A DNA stretch of 64,000 bases from Henckelia pumila (taxonomy: Eukaryota > Streptophyta > Magnoliopsida > Lamiales > Gesneriaceae), in assembly GCF_033568475.1 (NCBI RefSeq), contig NW_027331833.1:496001-560000 (forward strand). Direction: 5' to 3'. The position numbers were made by a program, and so were the translations under genes. Within the stretch, counting starts at the first letter, position 1. Each line of letters begins with the position of its first letter. The notes beneath the pieces are model-generated. The model saw nothing but the letters and a program-made list of their open reading frames with translations, did not search any database and was not told the DNA's origin. This document shows, piece after piece, positions 23,471 to 36,273 of the stretch.

Positions 23471-24430
23471 GCATTGGCATTGGCAGACGAATTACTGCAA
23501 TGACCGACTTAACCCTCTATAGTTGCTTCAGAGTCTAGAGGATCGAAGTACACATATTCCACCTCGAAAGGGGAGTTCGATGTGATTTTTTGTGGTATAT
23601 TATCCTCGGGATCCCAATAGAGGAAGAGAATAACCGGAGTACCTTTTGATTATCCAGACTTGATAATCCCGGATTTTAAAGACATGCATTTCATTTTAGA
23701 TTCCTCATTGAATTGCATTGTTGATAATTTTACATCACTGGTTGATGTATAGAATGATATTACATGTTTGTTGCTTATACTTGGAATGTTATTCTCACCG
23801 AATTATCCGGCTGTTGTTTTGTCTTTGTATGTGTGCTTGGCGGCAGGTGGGGCAGGACCGAGTCAGAGATCGCATGGCTAGGTGGTCGAGTTGATATAGT
23901 GAGACCTTGTTGTTGTAGAAGTCGAATTTGTAATCGAACTTAGATTGTATTCGAACTCGTTATGTTTTGTATTGAATAAACTAGACTGAAACCTGTTCTA
24001 CTATTTTGAGATTGTATGAACTCTAGAACTACCTTGTTTTGGATTATGCATGTCGATTGGAGTGAGTTATGCATGTCGTATATTGAGATTTGAGGTGTTG
24101 TGTTTCTTGTTGAGGAGAGCATTTCTGTTTTTCTTTTCTGCAGAACTGTGTCGCTCGATCGGTTGATTATTACCGATCGAGCGAGCACCCCTGAACTGAG
24201 GCAGAAAGTTTGGGCATTTGTGTCCGCTCGATCGGTAAGATTTTACTGATCGAACGGAGGGCCTTTGTTAAGTCTCAGCAGAGACTTGGAGTAGATGGCC
24301 CGCTCGATCGGTAATGTATTACCGATCGAGATAGTACGGTTTTAAAAAAAATTATTGTTTTTAATCTTTGATCGTGTATGCTTAATTGTTGTTTTATCCG
24401 ATCTTAGATGTTTAGAACCGAGGTCTCACA
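23471..24430 (+). repeat. Internal LTR segment created by the tandem duplication
   Basis: A near-identical copy of 21588-22546, the 3' half of the LTR, placed inside gag. It is followed by a second primer-binding site and leader. Its left end is not an LTR terminus: it starts at the GCGGGCATTGG position inside the LTR, just after the G run. So it came from a tandem duplication, not from a new insertion. Confidence 0.9.
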
Positions 24431-24735
24431 TTAAGTGGTATCATAGCGATAAGTTCTTGGTTGAACTAGAAGTGAGTGGGGTAGATCGAGTCCGCTTGAA
24501 TTGGCTTCTCGCATGTGTTTGAGTTATTTAATTGATTTATTAAATACGATGCGAGCCTGATTTATTGATTGAGGATTATTTGAGTTACATGGTTATGTGA
24601 TTTAAATTGATAAAGCATGATCTACTTGAGATATAACTGTTTTTGTTATCGATTGGTATCCGAAATTCTGAGGGGTTGTAAGGGGCACCGAATTGCAGCG
24701 ATGAGATATCTTGTGTCATAACCTTTGTTTATCAG

Positions 24736-25925
24736 ATGGATCCTCGTTGAGTAATTAACAGAAACTCACTGCCAGTTACTACTCCGAACGAACAAGCTAG
24801 TACCGAAACTGTTTAGATGGATGCCATAGCGACACCTATGAAAACCTTACTGAAGAGGTTTCAGTCGTTTAACCCGCCTTTGTTGCTGGGTACAGAGAAT
24901 CCCGTTGACTGTGAGAGCTGGTTGGACGACATTGATCAGTTGTTCGATTCCCTTGATTACTCTGACGACCACAGAACCAGGTTGGTTATTCATCAGCTGC
25001 GGGGTGTTGCTAAGAACTAGTGGATCATGACGAAGAAAGCCATGGAAAACCGAGGTACAGCTATTAACTGGAATATTTTCAAATCTAATTTTTATAAGCG
25101 GTTTTTCCCAGTTTCGTACCGAAAGGACAAGGGAGCCGAGTTTGCCAATCTGAGGCAGGAGAATCTGAATATTGAGTTTGTAGCTAAGTTTGATAGTTTG
25201 CTGAGATTTGCACCGCACATTGCCGACAAAGAAGAAGCAAAAGCCGACCAGTTCATTAATGGTCTGAACCCCGACATCTTCACGTTGGTCAACACTGCTA
25301 GGACAGATAATTTTGCGGATGCCATGAATCATGCAAAAGGAGATGAAGCAGGATTGTGGAGACAGAGAGGAGCTCCAGTTGTGCCTCAACAGACCAGTTA
25401 GTTTTAGAACCAACCATCTCATTTCCAGAATCAATCTTTCCAATTTCAAAATCAACCACCGAGTTCTGAGGGTGGTAGCAGTGGAGGAAATAGGAAGTAT
25501 TACTATCATCCGAAGGGGAAGCAGTTTAAGAAGCACAGAAGCAGTTCTTCGAGCTCTAGTGGCTCGAGGCAGTTCGGATCGGACAGAGTTCGGGTCAGTC
25601 AGGCATGTCTTGTGCCAATTGCGGAGGTCGTCACTCCAGTGATCAGTGTAGAGGTATTTTTGGAAGCTGCTACATCTGTAACCAGGCAGGACACTTTGCC
25701 AAATTATGTCCTCAGCGGGGCTCTGAGCAAGCTCATAGTGGAATTTATTCGAGACAGACAGCTCTGCCTCAGCGGCAAGAATCTTTGGTTCATTCTTTCC
25801 AACCTCAACAGCAGAATAGACAGGAAGGTAGCCAACATGCGAACCAACCTCCCAGACAGCAGGCACGAGTCTTTGCTCTGACCGAGGATCAGACTCAGTT
25901 TTCACTTGATAACGACATAACAGGT
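24736..25925 (+). pseudogene. Gypsy gag, second copy (broken)
   Basis: It repeats the first copy, including the early TGA and the TAG (25018-25020), and continues beyond the duplication point. The gag domain (KRFFPVSYRKDKGAEFANL) is followed by a Gln/Ser-rich linker. After a frameshift near 25600 come two zinc-binding motifs, CANCGGRHSSDQC and CYICNQAGHFAKLC (about 25608-25710). A one-codon deletion (NIE-FVA) separates it from copy one. Sharing both stops with the first copy shows that the stops are older than the duplication. Confidence 0.9.
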
Positions 25926-27229
25926 AAACGTTCAATTTTGGTTTTTCTGCTTTTTTTGTACTAATAGATACTGGCGAGTCTCTTGCCTTCTTATTGAAGA
26001 ATCTGTTTAATGTTTATCATGCCTCTAAAATTTTTTTGAGTCATTCGAATTGTCGAATACTCCTGTAGTGTTGTTAATTCCTCTATTAACCGGATCTTTC
26101 AGAAGTATTAGTTGAAGCTAGGAATTCTTATCGATGATTTCTTGTCTTTTTGGAATGAGAATTGTACTGATCATTCAGAGCTTTTGAGAATCGTATTTCA
26201 GATTTTGGTGCCGAATAGTTGTATGCTATTCTTCGATGTCTGAATCCTGATTGGATCGAGATAAAATTTTCCTAGATTGTATGATCTGGTGATGGAATTT
26301 TGCTGATCAGCACTTCAGTATTCTTGAATTCGGTAAGGATGATCTTTCAGTACTTAGCATTTCTTCTTAACGAGATTTTGGATATACTCTTATTCAGAGG
26401 AATCACGCTCTAGTTTAGACATCGAGGCAGCAGAAGACGCTCGAGACTCATGGTCTGGCTCTGGACTTGAGTTCACAGTGATCTTATTGATCGGAAGATT
26501 TGGCATCATTTCCTTACGAAGAGATTTCCGCGATCTTTTCTAATCTTAGAAGTCGAAGAATTTGTTCTTATTTTATCTACTATCTCTTATGATTGACCGA
26601 TTGATGAATCTTCCTTGTATTTCCCTACGGAATGATCCTCAGACATGATCAGATGTTAGTTTTTCTATCAAAAATTTTGTCAGATTGTATGATTTGCCGA
26701 AGTCTATCAATTTAGACAGAGATCCTTGATGCGCTCATTCTTTCGGCATAGACCTCGAGGATACATTTTTGGTTTGATTGCAACTTATTTTATTTCTATA
26801 TCCTCATAACGACGGACAGCCAGATCAGACGAGACAAACGTTAGAGGAGATGCTATGTGTTGTAGTGCTCGACTTAGCACTAGTTGGCAGAATCCTTGAA
26901 TTCTTGTGGAGACTCCGTACAACGACTCCTATTTGATAAACTATTGAGGGCACTTTTCAAGATTTGTCGATAATAGAGGAAGATCCCCGTTATTAGAGAT
27001 GACTTTCTGTGTCGCATGAGTTGGAACCAGAGATGATTCGATTTGTGACTGAATATAGAAGGATTTTCTGATGCGTATGAGATGACTTTCGATAGACGGA
27101 CGGAGTATTACTGAATTAACCGAGAAGAAATTTTGGAATTATTTATGAGGAGTGAATTCTTATTACAGCCTTTTGATTCCATCTCGTTTTTGTGATCTCT
27201 TATTTATTTCGATGACGAAATCTATTCTT
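25926..27229 (+). pseudogene. Decayed protease/pol remnant of the gypsy element
   Basis: An aspartic protease start, VLIDTG, is readable at about 25958-25975; then the frame collapses. The following 1.2 kb has no recognisable RT, RNase H, integrase or chromodomain. Only the end, near TTCGATGACGAAATC (27208-27222) before the polypurine tract, fits the common 3' end of these elements (a FEDE-type C-terminus). The pol region is several kb shorter than a complete element. Confidence 0.6.
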
Positions 27230-27241
27230 AGAGGGGGAGAA
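27229..27241 (+). promoter_or_regulatory. Polypurine tract of the gypsy element
   Basis: TTAGAGGGGGAGAAT lies directly before the 3' LTR start TGTAACGCCC. Confidence 0.85.
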
Positions 27242-27242
27242 T

Positions 27243-29274
27243 TGTAACGCCCTAAATTTATCTTAATTAAGTTTATTTGAGATAATCGGAGATTGCAGAG
27301 TTAAAGAGCCGACTTGATTTTGATCAGAGTCTATTTTGCAAATTTCGGATTTTTCAGGGACTAAAATGCAAAATTAGAGATTGTTAGATATTAAAGCAAT
27401 CTTTGACTTATTCTTTCACTCCACCCTCCTCCTCCTTCACGTCTCCCTCCATTGAAGGCGCTCCAAGATTTCTTCAAGCTTTGTGATTTCAGTTTTTGCT
27501 CAATCCGTCCGTTATAAATTATTTCTGAAGACAGATTAGCGATCACGGCTGCGAGAGCTCCGTTATGCCGTAAGGATTTCTCCGATCAGTTATACTTCTA
27601 TTTTCTGATGTTGTTAGAATCGATTGAGTTTCGGTTATGTTGTTCTTGACCGAGTTCTTATCCTTTATTCTCAGTCGGTTTTGAGATAGAGCGTCATTCG
27701 GAATTGTTATGATTTTTGCAGTGATTTTTGAAAATATGGATTTTGAGATTTGATGGGTTTGAGTTCTAAGTTTTTATTTGGTATTGATTTGAGTTGATAT
27801 CGATATTATACTGCTGTCTGCGTTTACGGTTTGATCAAAATATAGTCGTTATGCCGTCGGTTTGAGATTTTTCGGATTTTGGGAGTTTGATTGAGTTTTT
27901 GAGAATTTTTTGATTTGGAGTGATTTATGTTCTTAATTATATCCTTTCAGACTTATTTGAGCATTGTTGGACTCAGAGTTCTTGGATTTCGAATCGTCGA
28001 AGAGTCGATCGAGGTTTGGTATCGAGATTACCCCCCATTTTTCGTTATATTTATATTCGTTTGGATTGTGATAGGAATTCTTGTCCTTGTAGCAATCCAG
28101 TTGGAGCAGCATTTGAATCGAGAAAGGTATAAGACAACATAGACTTGAATGGAACGATTAACTCGAATCCGACTTGATTCGAGTATTCCAAAGAAATCAC
28201 ATACTTGCATGTTAATTGATTTATTTGAATTTATTGATTGAGTTATGTTTTGCATTGCATTCATATTTTGCAAAATGATTTATTTCATTTTGAGTTAGAC
28301 GTTCTAAGAATTATAGCGGGGGGCATTGGCAGGAAAATTACTGCAATGACCGACTTAACCCTCTATAGTTGCTTCAGAGTCTAGAGGATCTAAGTACAAT
28401 CTTTCACCTTGAAAGGGGAGTTCGGTGTGATTGTTTGTGGTATTTTATCCTCGGGATCCCAATAGAGGAAGATAATAACCGGAGTACCTTTTGATTATCC
28501 AGACTTGATAATCCAGGATTTTAAAGACATGCATTTCATTTTAGATTCCTCATTGAATTGCATTGTTGATAATTGTACATCACTAGTTGATGTATTGAGT
28601 GATATTACATGTTTGTTGCTTATAATGGGAAAGTTATTCTCACAGGATTATCCGGCTGTTGTCTTGTCTTTGTATGTGTGCTTGGCGGCAGGTGGGGCAG
28701 GACCGAGTCAAGATCGCATGGCTAGGTGGTCGAGTTGATATAGTGAGGCCTTGTTGTTGTAGAAGTCAAATTTGTAATCGAACTTAGAATGTATTCGAAC
28801 TCGTTATGTTTTGTATTGAATAAACTAGACTGAATCATGTTACTATTTTGAGATTGTATGAACTCTAGAACTACCTTATTTTGGATTATGCATGTCGATT
28901 GGTGTGAGTTATGCATGTCGTATATTGAGATTTGAGGTGTTGTGTTGCTTGTTGAGGAGAGCATTTTTGTTTTTCTTTTCTGCAGAACTGTGCCGCTCGA
29001 TCGGTTGATTATTATCGATCGAGCGAGCACCCTTGAACTGAGGCAGAAAGTTTGGGCATTTGTGTCCGCTCGATCAGTAAGATTTTACCGATCGAGCGGA
29101 GGGCCTTTGTTAAGTCTCGGCAGAGACTTGGAGTAGATGGCCCGCTCGATCGGTAATGTATTACCGATCGAGAGAGCATTGTTTTAAAAAAAAATTTATT
29201 GCTTTTAATCTTTGATCGTGTATGCTTAATTTTTGTTTTATCCAATCTTAGATGTTTAGAACCGAGGTCTCACA
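27243..29274 (+). repeat. 3' LTR of the gypsy element
   Basis: Colinear with 20495-22546. Palindromes lie at 28994-29025, 29066-29099 (here a near-perfect CCGCTCGATC arm pair) and 29145-29172. It lacks the long G run. Confidence 0.93.
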
Positions 29275-29279
29275 TTATA

Positions 29280-30228
29280 TATCTGATGAATTCAAAAGTC
29301 ACAAATTCCCAGCATCGGATAGTTGACAAGAAAACTCAAATGCAAAATACGAAGCATTTAAGGAGCCGTCTGATAAAGTGAGAAAAGCCATAAATTGCAT
29401 TTAATGCCGAGACACATTGAATAGACAATTTAAGGCGCTCCGAGTACAGATACTTCAGAAGATAAATTCCTTTCACAAATCAGGAATGACATCTGACACT
29501 CAAGACGTTTTCCTACCGTTTACAAAAAGAAAAAGACGTTAGAAAAATTGATATAAAAATCAGAGCTCATCAAGAAGAAAAAGAAAACAACGTCCACACA
29601 AAAATATTTGCATACTTGAGCACGTGAAACTACTCTGAATACTCTACTGGTCACTTAACCCTCCTTGTCGAAAGCACATCTGATCTATCAAAGAGATCTA
29701 CTCAAGGGTTACTCAGATCCAAGCAGTTGTTTGAAGAACACTCATTGTCACAAGGATTTGAGAATCTAAGCTCTCAAGCAGCTTAGACATTTATCATCAT
29801 CAGCTGAGGTAAAGTTTGATAAGAACTTGAGATCTTATCAGTGTAAATCTAGGAGTTCCATCTTAGGCGATTGATAAGTCCTAACTTGGATCGAGTGTAT
29901 TACAAGGCATTGTAATAACCAAAGTCTTCTAGTGTATCTTTCTCGTGAGGAAGAAGGGTGACGTAGGAGTTTGATCTCCGAACATCCATAAATATATATG
30001 TGTTCATTTACTTTACTACATTACTCTACTCTCCATATTTATCACCTAGCTTAGTGAGAACTTTTTCCGCACTATTTAAAGTAGTTCTTCTTTATCTAGG
30101 AAGCTAAAAGAAAAATCGGTTGAGTGGACTAACAATTGCTCAATCATCGTATCTTTTAAAGTAAAAGTTTATAAGTGTGTATTCCCCCCCCCCCCCCTCC
30201 CCTCTACACACGCTACCGATCCCCAACA
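29280..30228 (+). repeat. 3' LTR of the copia element, right piece
   Basis: It continues the copia LTR after the gypsy insertion and ends CCGATCCCCAACA at 30228. It matches 80-1020. A C run at 30184-30197 is expanded compared with the 5' LTR (988-993). The next five bases, TGGTG, would be the copia target duplication; the left partner is outside the window. Confidence 0.92.
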
Positions 30229-30350
30229 TGGTGTTTCAGTCCACATTCGTTCCCACTAAAAAGACAGCAAGCTCATTCTTGAATCTATTGTTTTTCCTCC
30301 AATAAAGTATTTACATGCTCTTGTGGGGACGTAAGGCTTGTTTTGAGTTT
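30229..30350. other. Short host flank between copia element and solo LTR
   Basis: About 120 bp of unassigned sequence. Before the solo LTR inserted, it was continuous with 37328 onward. It may belong to the same broken host-like fragment. No gene can be defined. Confidence 0.4.
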
Positions 30351-30597
30351 GATCATGTAGTAGCCCGATTCCATTTTATAAGATTAAGTTATTTTAAACA
30401 TGTTAGAAAATGATATATAATTTTAAAAGTGTCAAAACATGTTTAAAGAGTCCTTATTTGGTAAAAATAAGTGGAAAATCAGATTTGGAACGTCAAAAAA
30501 TGGTAGGAAGGGTCCCGGGGGTCTCAGACAGTCCAAAAACAGCCAAACGAGTTCGGAAGGCCCAAAGTAATTCGGAGCATGCGGACCAGTTCGGTTT

Positions 30598-33364
30598 CAA
30601 ATGCCTCGACGCATACGCTATCACGTGCTTCCTCTGCATAAGAATACATCCAAGACCAAAATGAGAAGCATCGCAATACACCGTAAAACCTCCAGAACCT
30701 GATGGAATAGAAAGTATCGGAGCACTAGTCAATCTCTTCTTCAACTCAATGAAACTGTTCTCACACTCTTCAGTCCAAACAAAAGGCGCTTTCTTCTGAG
30801 TCAGCTGGGTAATCGGCTTCGCAATAGAAGAGAAACCCTGGATAAATCTGCGATAGTAACCAGCTAAACCCATAAAACTTTGAATCTCAGGCACAGAAGT
30901 CGGCCTACGCCAGTTCATAACTGTCTCGATCTTGCTGGGATCGATAGAAATCCCATCTCCCGAGATAATGTGAGCAATAAAAACGACTCGGTCCAACCAA
31001 AACTCGCACTTCGACAGTTTGGCAAAAAACTGTTCGGTTCTCAAAATCTGCAAAACAATCCTCAGATGCTCTGCATGATCAGCACGGCTCTTCGAATAGA
31101 TCAGGATATCGTCAATGAAAATAATAACAAACTCATCTAGAAAATGCTGAAAGATTCAGTTCATCAACCCCATAAAGACTGCTGGGGCGTTAGTCATATC
31201 GAACGGCATGACAAGAAATTCAAAGTGGCCATACCTCGTTCGAAACGCAGTCTTAGGAACATCCTCTTCACGAACTCTTAGTTGATGATACCCAAACCTC
31301 AAATCTATCTTCGAATAGATACACGAACCCTGCAATTGATCAAAAAGATCATCTATACAAGGTAAAGGATACATGTTCTTAACCGTCTCCTGGTTCAGTT
31401 GGCGGTAGTCAATGCAGAGACGCATAGAGCCATTTCTTTCTAAAAAACAGAATAGGAGCACCCCAAGGCGATACACTAGGTCGAATGTATCCCTTGGCAA
31501 TCAATTCTTCCAACTGCTCCTTCAATTCCTTCAATTCAATCGGAGCCATTCTATATGGAGCTTTAGAAATCGGCTGAGTACCTGACGTCAATTCGATGCC
31601 AAATTCAATCTCACGAATAGGCGGTAATCCCGGAATCTCATCCGAGAACACATCAGGAAACTCTCTAACCACTGGTATGTCAATCAACTCAGGGCTAGAC
31701 TTCAAAACATCGACCGCATAAATCAAAAATCCCTCGGCTCCTTTCTGCAACAATCTAGTCATAGACAATACAGAAATCAAAGGAATTCTAGAACGAGAAC
31801 CCTTACCAAAGAATCTCCACTCGTCTGACATCTCTGGTCTGAAATGGACTATCTTCTGAAAACAATCTACTATAGCCCTGTACTTAGTCAAAACATCTAT
31901 GCCAACTATGCAGTCAAAGTCAGACAAACCAAGTATAATACAGTCGATCTCGATCAAATTTCCTTCAAAACTCAATCCACAATTTCTAACGAAATTCCTC
32001 GCAACAATTCTTCCACCCAAAGGTGAAGTAACAGAAACTACAGTAGGTAATGGCTCAAAAGGCAAGGCATGCATCAACACAAATTTCTCAGATATGAAAG
32101 AGTGAGAAGCACCCGTATCTATCAAAATATTAGCAGGATAATCAAAGATCAAACAATTACCTTCAATCACATCATCAGGTGCAGCCTGAGCCTGATCCTC
32201 ATTCAGAGCATACACTCTCGCTTGCTGTCTAGGAGGTTGGTTCAAATTCTGGTTGCCTCCTTGACGATTCTGTTGTTGAGATTGGAAAGAGTGAAGTGCA
32301 TTCAATTGCCTCTGAGGCTGAGATGACTGTCGAGAAGCATTTCCACTCTGTGCTTGTTCAGAGCCCCGTTGAGGACAAAGTCTAGCATAATGCCCTGTCT
32401 GCTGACAAATATAACAATTCCCAAATATTTCCCTACACTGGTCACTTGAGTGACGACCTCCACACTTGCTACAAGAAGTACCAGAGGAACCTGAACCTTG
32501 ACTGTAACTGTTTTGTTTCGAGCCACAAGAACTTGAAGAACTGCTTCCCGAGTTTTTAAACTTTTTTCCTTTGGGACGAAAGTAATTCTTCTTATAACCT
32601 CCACTGCTACCACCTTCAGTCCTCGGTGGTTGATTCTGGTATTGGGACGGTTGGGCCTGAAACTGTCTCTGTTGTTGCTGAGGTGCAAACTGATTCCCTC
32701 TCTGTCTCATCAGTCCAGCTTCCGCACCCTTGGCATGATCCATTGCATCAGAAAAGTTATTCGGCCTTCCGGTATTTACCAGAACAAAGATATCAGGGTT
32801 CAGACCGTTAATAAAGTGGTCAGCTTTCGCTTCCTCATTGTCAGAAATGTGTGGAGCAAACCTCAATAGACTGTCAAATTTGGTAACATAATCTTCGATA
32901 ATCAAATTTCCTTGCTTCAAATTTGCGAACTCGGCATTCTTATCCTTACGGTATGAAACTGGGAAGAATCGTTTATAAAACTCAGTCTTGAACAGAATCC
33001 AGTTTATAAGCATACCTCTATTCTCCATGGCTTTCTTAGTCGAGGTCTACCATTTCTTAGCCACTCCGTGCAGCTGATGAATAACCAATCTAATTCGCCG
33101 GTCATTGGAATAGTCGAGAGAATCAACAAGCTGTTCTATATCATCCAACCAGCCCTCGAAATCCATGGGATTCTCCGTACCTTTCAAGATCGGTGGTCGG
33201 AAAGACTGAAACCTCTTCAGTAAGGTTTCCATAGGGGTAGCCGCGGCATCCATCTGATTCTCAACCGTATCGCCCTGGTCATTCTGTGGGGTCACTACAG
33301 GTGGAGTTTCAGTAGTAGGAAAAACTGGAGGAGTATTCATGTTCAATCTTCTTCGAGTACGCAT
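30598..33364 (-). pseudogene. Gypsy gag-pol (gag, protease, RT, partial RNase H)
   Basis: It starts at ATG 33364 (MRTRRRLNMNTPPVFP). One TAG lies just after VAKKW (about 33044). The frame then stays open to about 31440, where a one-base shift falls near PWGAPILFF. Order of parts: gag domain (KRFFPVSYRKDKNAEF), Gln/Ser-rich linker, zinc motifs CSKCGGRHSSDQC and CYICQQTGHYARLC (about 32470-32380), and protease (ILIDTGASHSF, 32127-32107). Next come RT with [11 protein letters not shown], a stop near 31156 and FIDDILIYSKS (about 31120-31090), then RNase H with TVYCDASHFGLGC and HVIAYASRHLKP. The gag-PR-RT-RH order shows Ty3/gypsy. It is cut within RNase H. Confidence 0.92.
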
Positions 33365-33669
33365 CTAAAATCAAAGGGATTAGAACACAGATAACTCAAT
33401 CTCAAAATTCCAGTGTCCCACCACCTCTGATCTTCGACTCGGATCCAAAGAATAATTATAATTCATATCTCAATCAATTCATGCTTTATAAATTAAATCA
33501 CATAATCAAATAATTCAAATAATTCTCAATCAATAAATCATGCTCGCATCGTATTTAATAAATCAATTAAATAACTCAAACACACGCGAGAAGTCAATAC
33601 AAGCGGACTCGATCTACCCCGCTCTCTTCTAAATTTAGTCCAAGATCTTATCTCTCTGATACCACTTAA

Positions 33670-35713
33670 TGTGAGGCCTCGATTCTAATCATCTAATTAA
33701 TCGTAATCCAATTCATCAACTCAATTAAACAATAAGGATTAAGAAATGAAAAAAAAAAATTTAAAAGGGGTGCTCGCTCGATCGGTAAAATATTATCAAT
33801 CGAGCCGCCAAAAAATTTCCAAGACTCTGCCGGGAAAAAAAAAAAGCCTCCGCTCGATCGGTAAAATCTTACCGATCGAGCGGACAAGAAATGCCCAACT
33901 CTCTGCCTCGGTACAGGGGTGCTCGCTCGATCGGTAAGATTCAACCGATCGAGCGAGATGCTCTGTACCAGAAAATAATTCTGGTTTTCTTTCAACATTT
34001 CAAATCCCAACTCAATCAAAACACAAACCAATCAATATGCATGAACTTATTCAACATGCATAATCCATACAAAGTAGTTCTAGAGTTATGCATTCATCCA
34101 AACTAATAGAACATGCTTCAATTCTAGGTTTACAATACCAAAATACAAATTGAGTTTGAATTCAATTCAACTCCTAAAACCAAGGGCCTCACTTCTACTC
34201 TCTCATCCACCTATCCAAGATGTCTCTGGCTTGATCCTGCCCCACCTGTTGCCAAGTACACATACAAACAAAGACAACAGCCGGATAATCCGGTGATAAT
34301 AATATTCCCAGTAAAAGAGACTAGCATACAATATCACATAATATATCAAAACATGATATATAATCAAATTCCACATATACCTCAAGTAATTCATTCAATT
34401 GCGGAATTAAAATGATATGCATTACTTTAAAACTTCTGGATTATCAGACTCAGATAATCAAAAGGAATTCTTCTTTCTTTCTTTGGTTTGGGATCCCGAG
34501 GTTAAAATATCCAACAATCACACCGAACTCCTCTTTCGAGGTGGATGAGGTATATTTTAATCCTCTAGACTCTAGGGCATTATAGTGAGTTAATCGACAC
34601 TTGTAGTAAATCGTCTACCAAGGTCACTCAACTATAATCTCCAGATCTTCTAATTCAAAATGAATAATCAATCGGCTCAAAATAAATGCATATGAAATCT
34701 CATGCATTCAATCATCAATTCAATCATAAGTTCAAATAAGCATATAAACATGCAATATGTGATTTCTTCTAGGACACTCGAATCAATCCAGATTCAAGTT
34801 AATCGTCCTATTTCATTCCAAAGTCGTCTTATACCTCTTCTTTGTCGTTCCAAAAACTTCAATCTGAAAACAACAAATCCTCAATTCAATATCCAAGTCA
34901 AGTTCAATCAATCGATAAAGAAAGACATCGATACTATACCGGCTCAACTCTTCTACACTGATCAAGACTGTCGGGTTCACAATCTTCAAGGACTTCAACT
35001 CAATCTATCTGAAGAAGTCACCGAGATCAAAATCTACATCAAAACTCATATCAAACTCGGTAAAACTCAAAGCATCAAAACGACGTTCAAACTTCAAACT
35101 GACGGCATAACGGCTATAAACTGATCAAACCGGAAATGCAGACAGCAGGATATCAATTCAATATACTCATTCCAATCCTCAAACATCATATCCAAAAAAA
35201 AACCAACACATCTCAAAATTCAGAATTTCGAAAATAATAAGAAAAATCATATCAAATCTGATCGTCGTTAGATCTTCGAACCGTCTTAGATATACTGTCA
35301 CAGCTATCTAATAATCATCCTCTCTGAATATAAATTAATTCTAACAATATCCAAAAATTCCAACCTCTCAGAATTAAGATAAACTTACATCCAAACGAAG
35401 CACTCGAAGCTCTGATCGTAGATATCAAGTCAGAAATCGATTCTATCGGACAGATTGTGCTCAGACTGAAATCTGAAAGCTTGGGAAGCTTTGGAACCGC
35501 CTTCAATGGAGCATGGCGTCTTGGAGGGGATGAGAAGGATAATGAAAAGACTTAGTCAACTCACACAATATAACAATCTCATAATTTACAATTTAGTCCC
35601 TAAAAATCCAAAAATTGCAAAATAGTCCCTGATAAGTAAAAGTTCGGCTCTCTAATTCTGAAATCACTGAATATCTCAAATAAGTTCAATTAAGATAAAA
35701 ACGGGGCGTTAAA
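33670..35713 (-). repeat. 5' LTR of the truncated gypsy element
   Basis: A 2044-bp LTR; its 3' end (TGTGAGGCCTCG on +) is at 33670. Palindromes lie at 33776-33805, 33850-33883 (CCGCTCGATCGGTAA paired with its complement) and 33922-33957 (14-bp arms). They occupy the same place as in the + strand relative. Confidence 0.92.
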
Positions 35714-35952
35714 AGCGGGCTGACGACGAACGAAGATATGGCTTTAGTTTCCTATAGTAGATAGGGAGTAGGCTATAGTTTAATTAAGGCTTTTAGAGCC
35801 TAGTATATGATGTTTGGCATGCTAGGTAATGCATGGTTATTTATATTGTAGTACTGCATGGTAAGCTTGGACCTATATGGGAGCTTCTAGGATCTAACTT
35901 AGTAAGGTACGAAAGTATTATTCGAGATATCCAGATTGAGTATGCATGTATT

Positions 35953-36004
35953 CAGGGGTGGATCCAGGAATTTTATGTAGGGGGGCAGCCGGGCAGAATA
36001 AAAG

Positions 36005-36046
<42 letters not shown>

Positions 36047-36062
36047 ATATATAGATATATAA

Positions 36063-36102
<40 letters not shown>

Positions 36103-36238
36103 CATAATCACCACATAACAAAATTTAAATATAGTACTCTCATTTAAATAATATTTTTAGATTTCAAATTTCACTTATAATTTACCCCTACGACTTTCCA
36201 TTTTTTGAAAATAATTAATAATAACTTCATTCGATAAA

Positions 36239-36273
<35 letters not shown>

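Larger units (their letters stand above)
20495..29274 (+). mobile_element. Ty3/gypsy (Tekay-like) element with internal tandem duplication, nested in the copia 3' LTR
   Basis: LTRs at 20495-22546 and 27243-29274 (about 2.05 and 2.03 kb) begin TGTAACGCCC and end GAGGTCTCACA. The flanks are CTAAA (20490-20494) and TTATA (29275-29279). The uninterrupted 5' copia LTR reads CTATA at that place (75-79), so each copy differs by one base. Inside are a primer-binding site, a partial gag, a stray LTR segment, a second primer-binding site and gag, and a protease remnant. About 1.2 kb of decayed sequence follows, then a polypurine tract. Reverse transcriptase, RNase H and integrase are not recognisable, so most of pol is lost. 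Confidence 0.93.
30598..35713 (-). mobile_element. Truncated Ty3/gypsy (Tekay-like) element, nested in the solo LTR
   Basis: A 5' LTR (33670-35713), primer-binding site (33655-33668), gag, protease, RT and part of RNase H, all read on minus. It stops abruptly near 30598 inside RNase H. The integrase, 3' LTR and left target duplication are missing. The right LTR end reads GGGGCGTTAAA instead of GGGGCGTTACA, a mutated TG terminus. It is the same family as 20495-29274, with far better preserved coding sequence. Confidence 0.88.

Noticed and set aside
24847..25935. Minus-strand open frame of 362 codons across the gypsy gag
   Set aside because: It is antisense to a gag frame with clear gag and zinc-knuckle motifs, has no recognisable domain, and its twin in the other gag copy is shorter. 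It is a shadow of gag composition.
35899..36114. Short frames encoding Ile/Tyr repeats
   Set aside because: They translate (TA)n microsatellites inside the hAT element.
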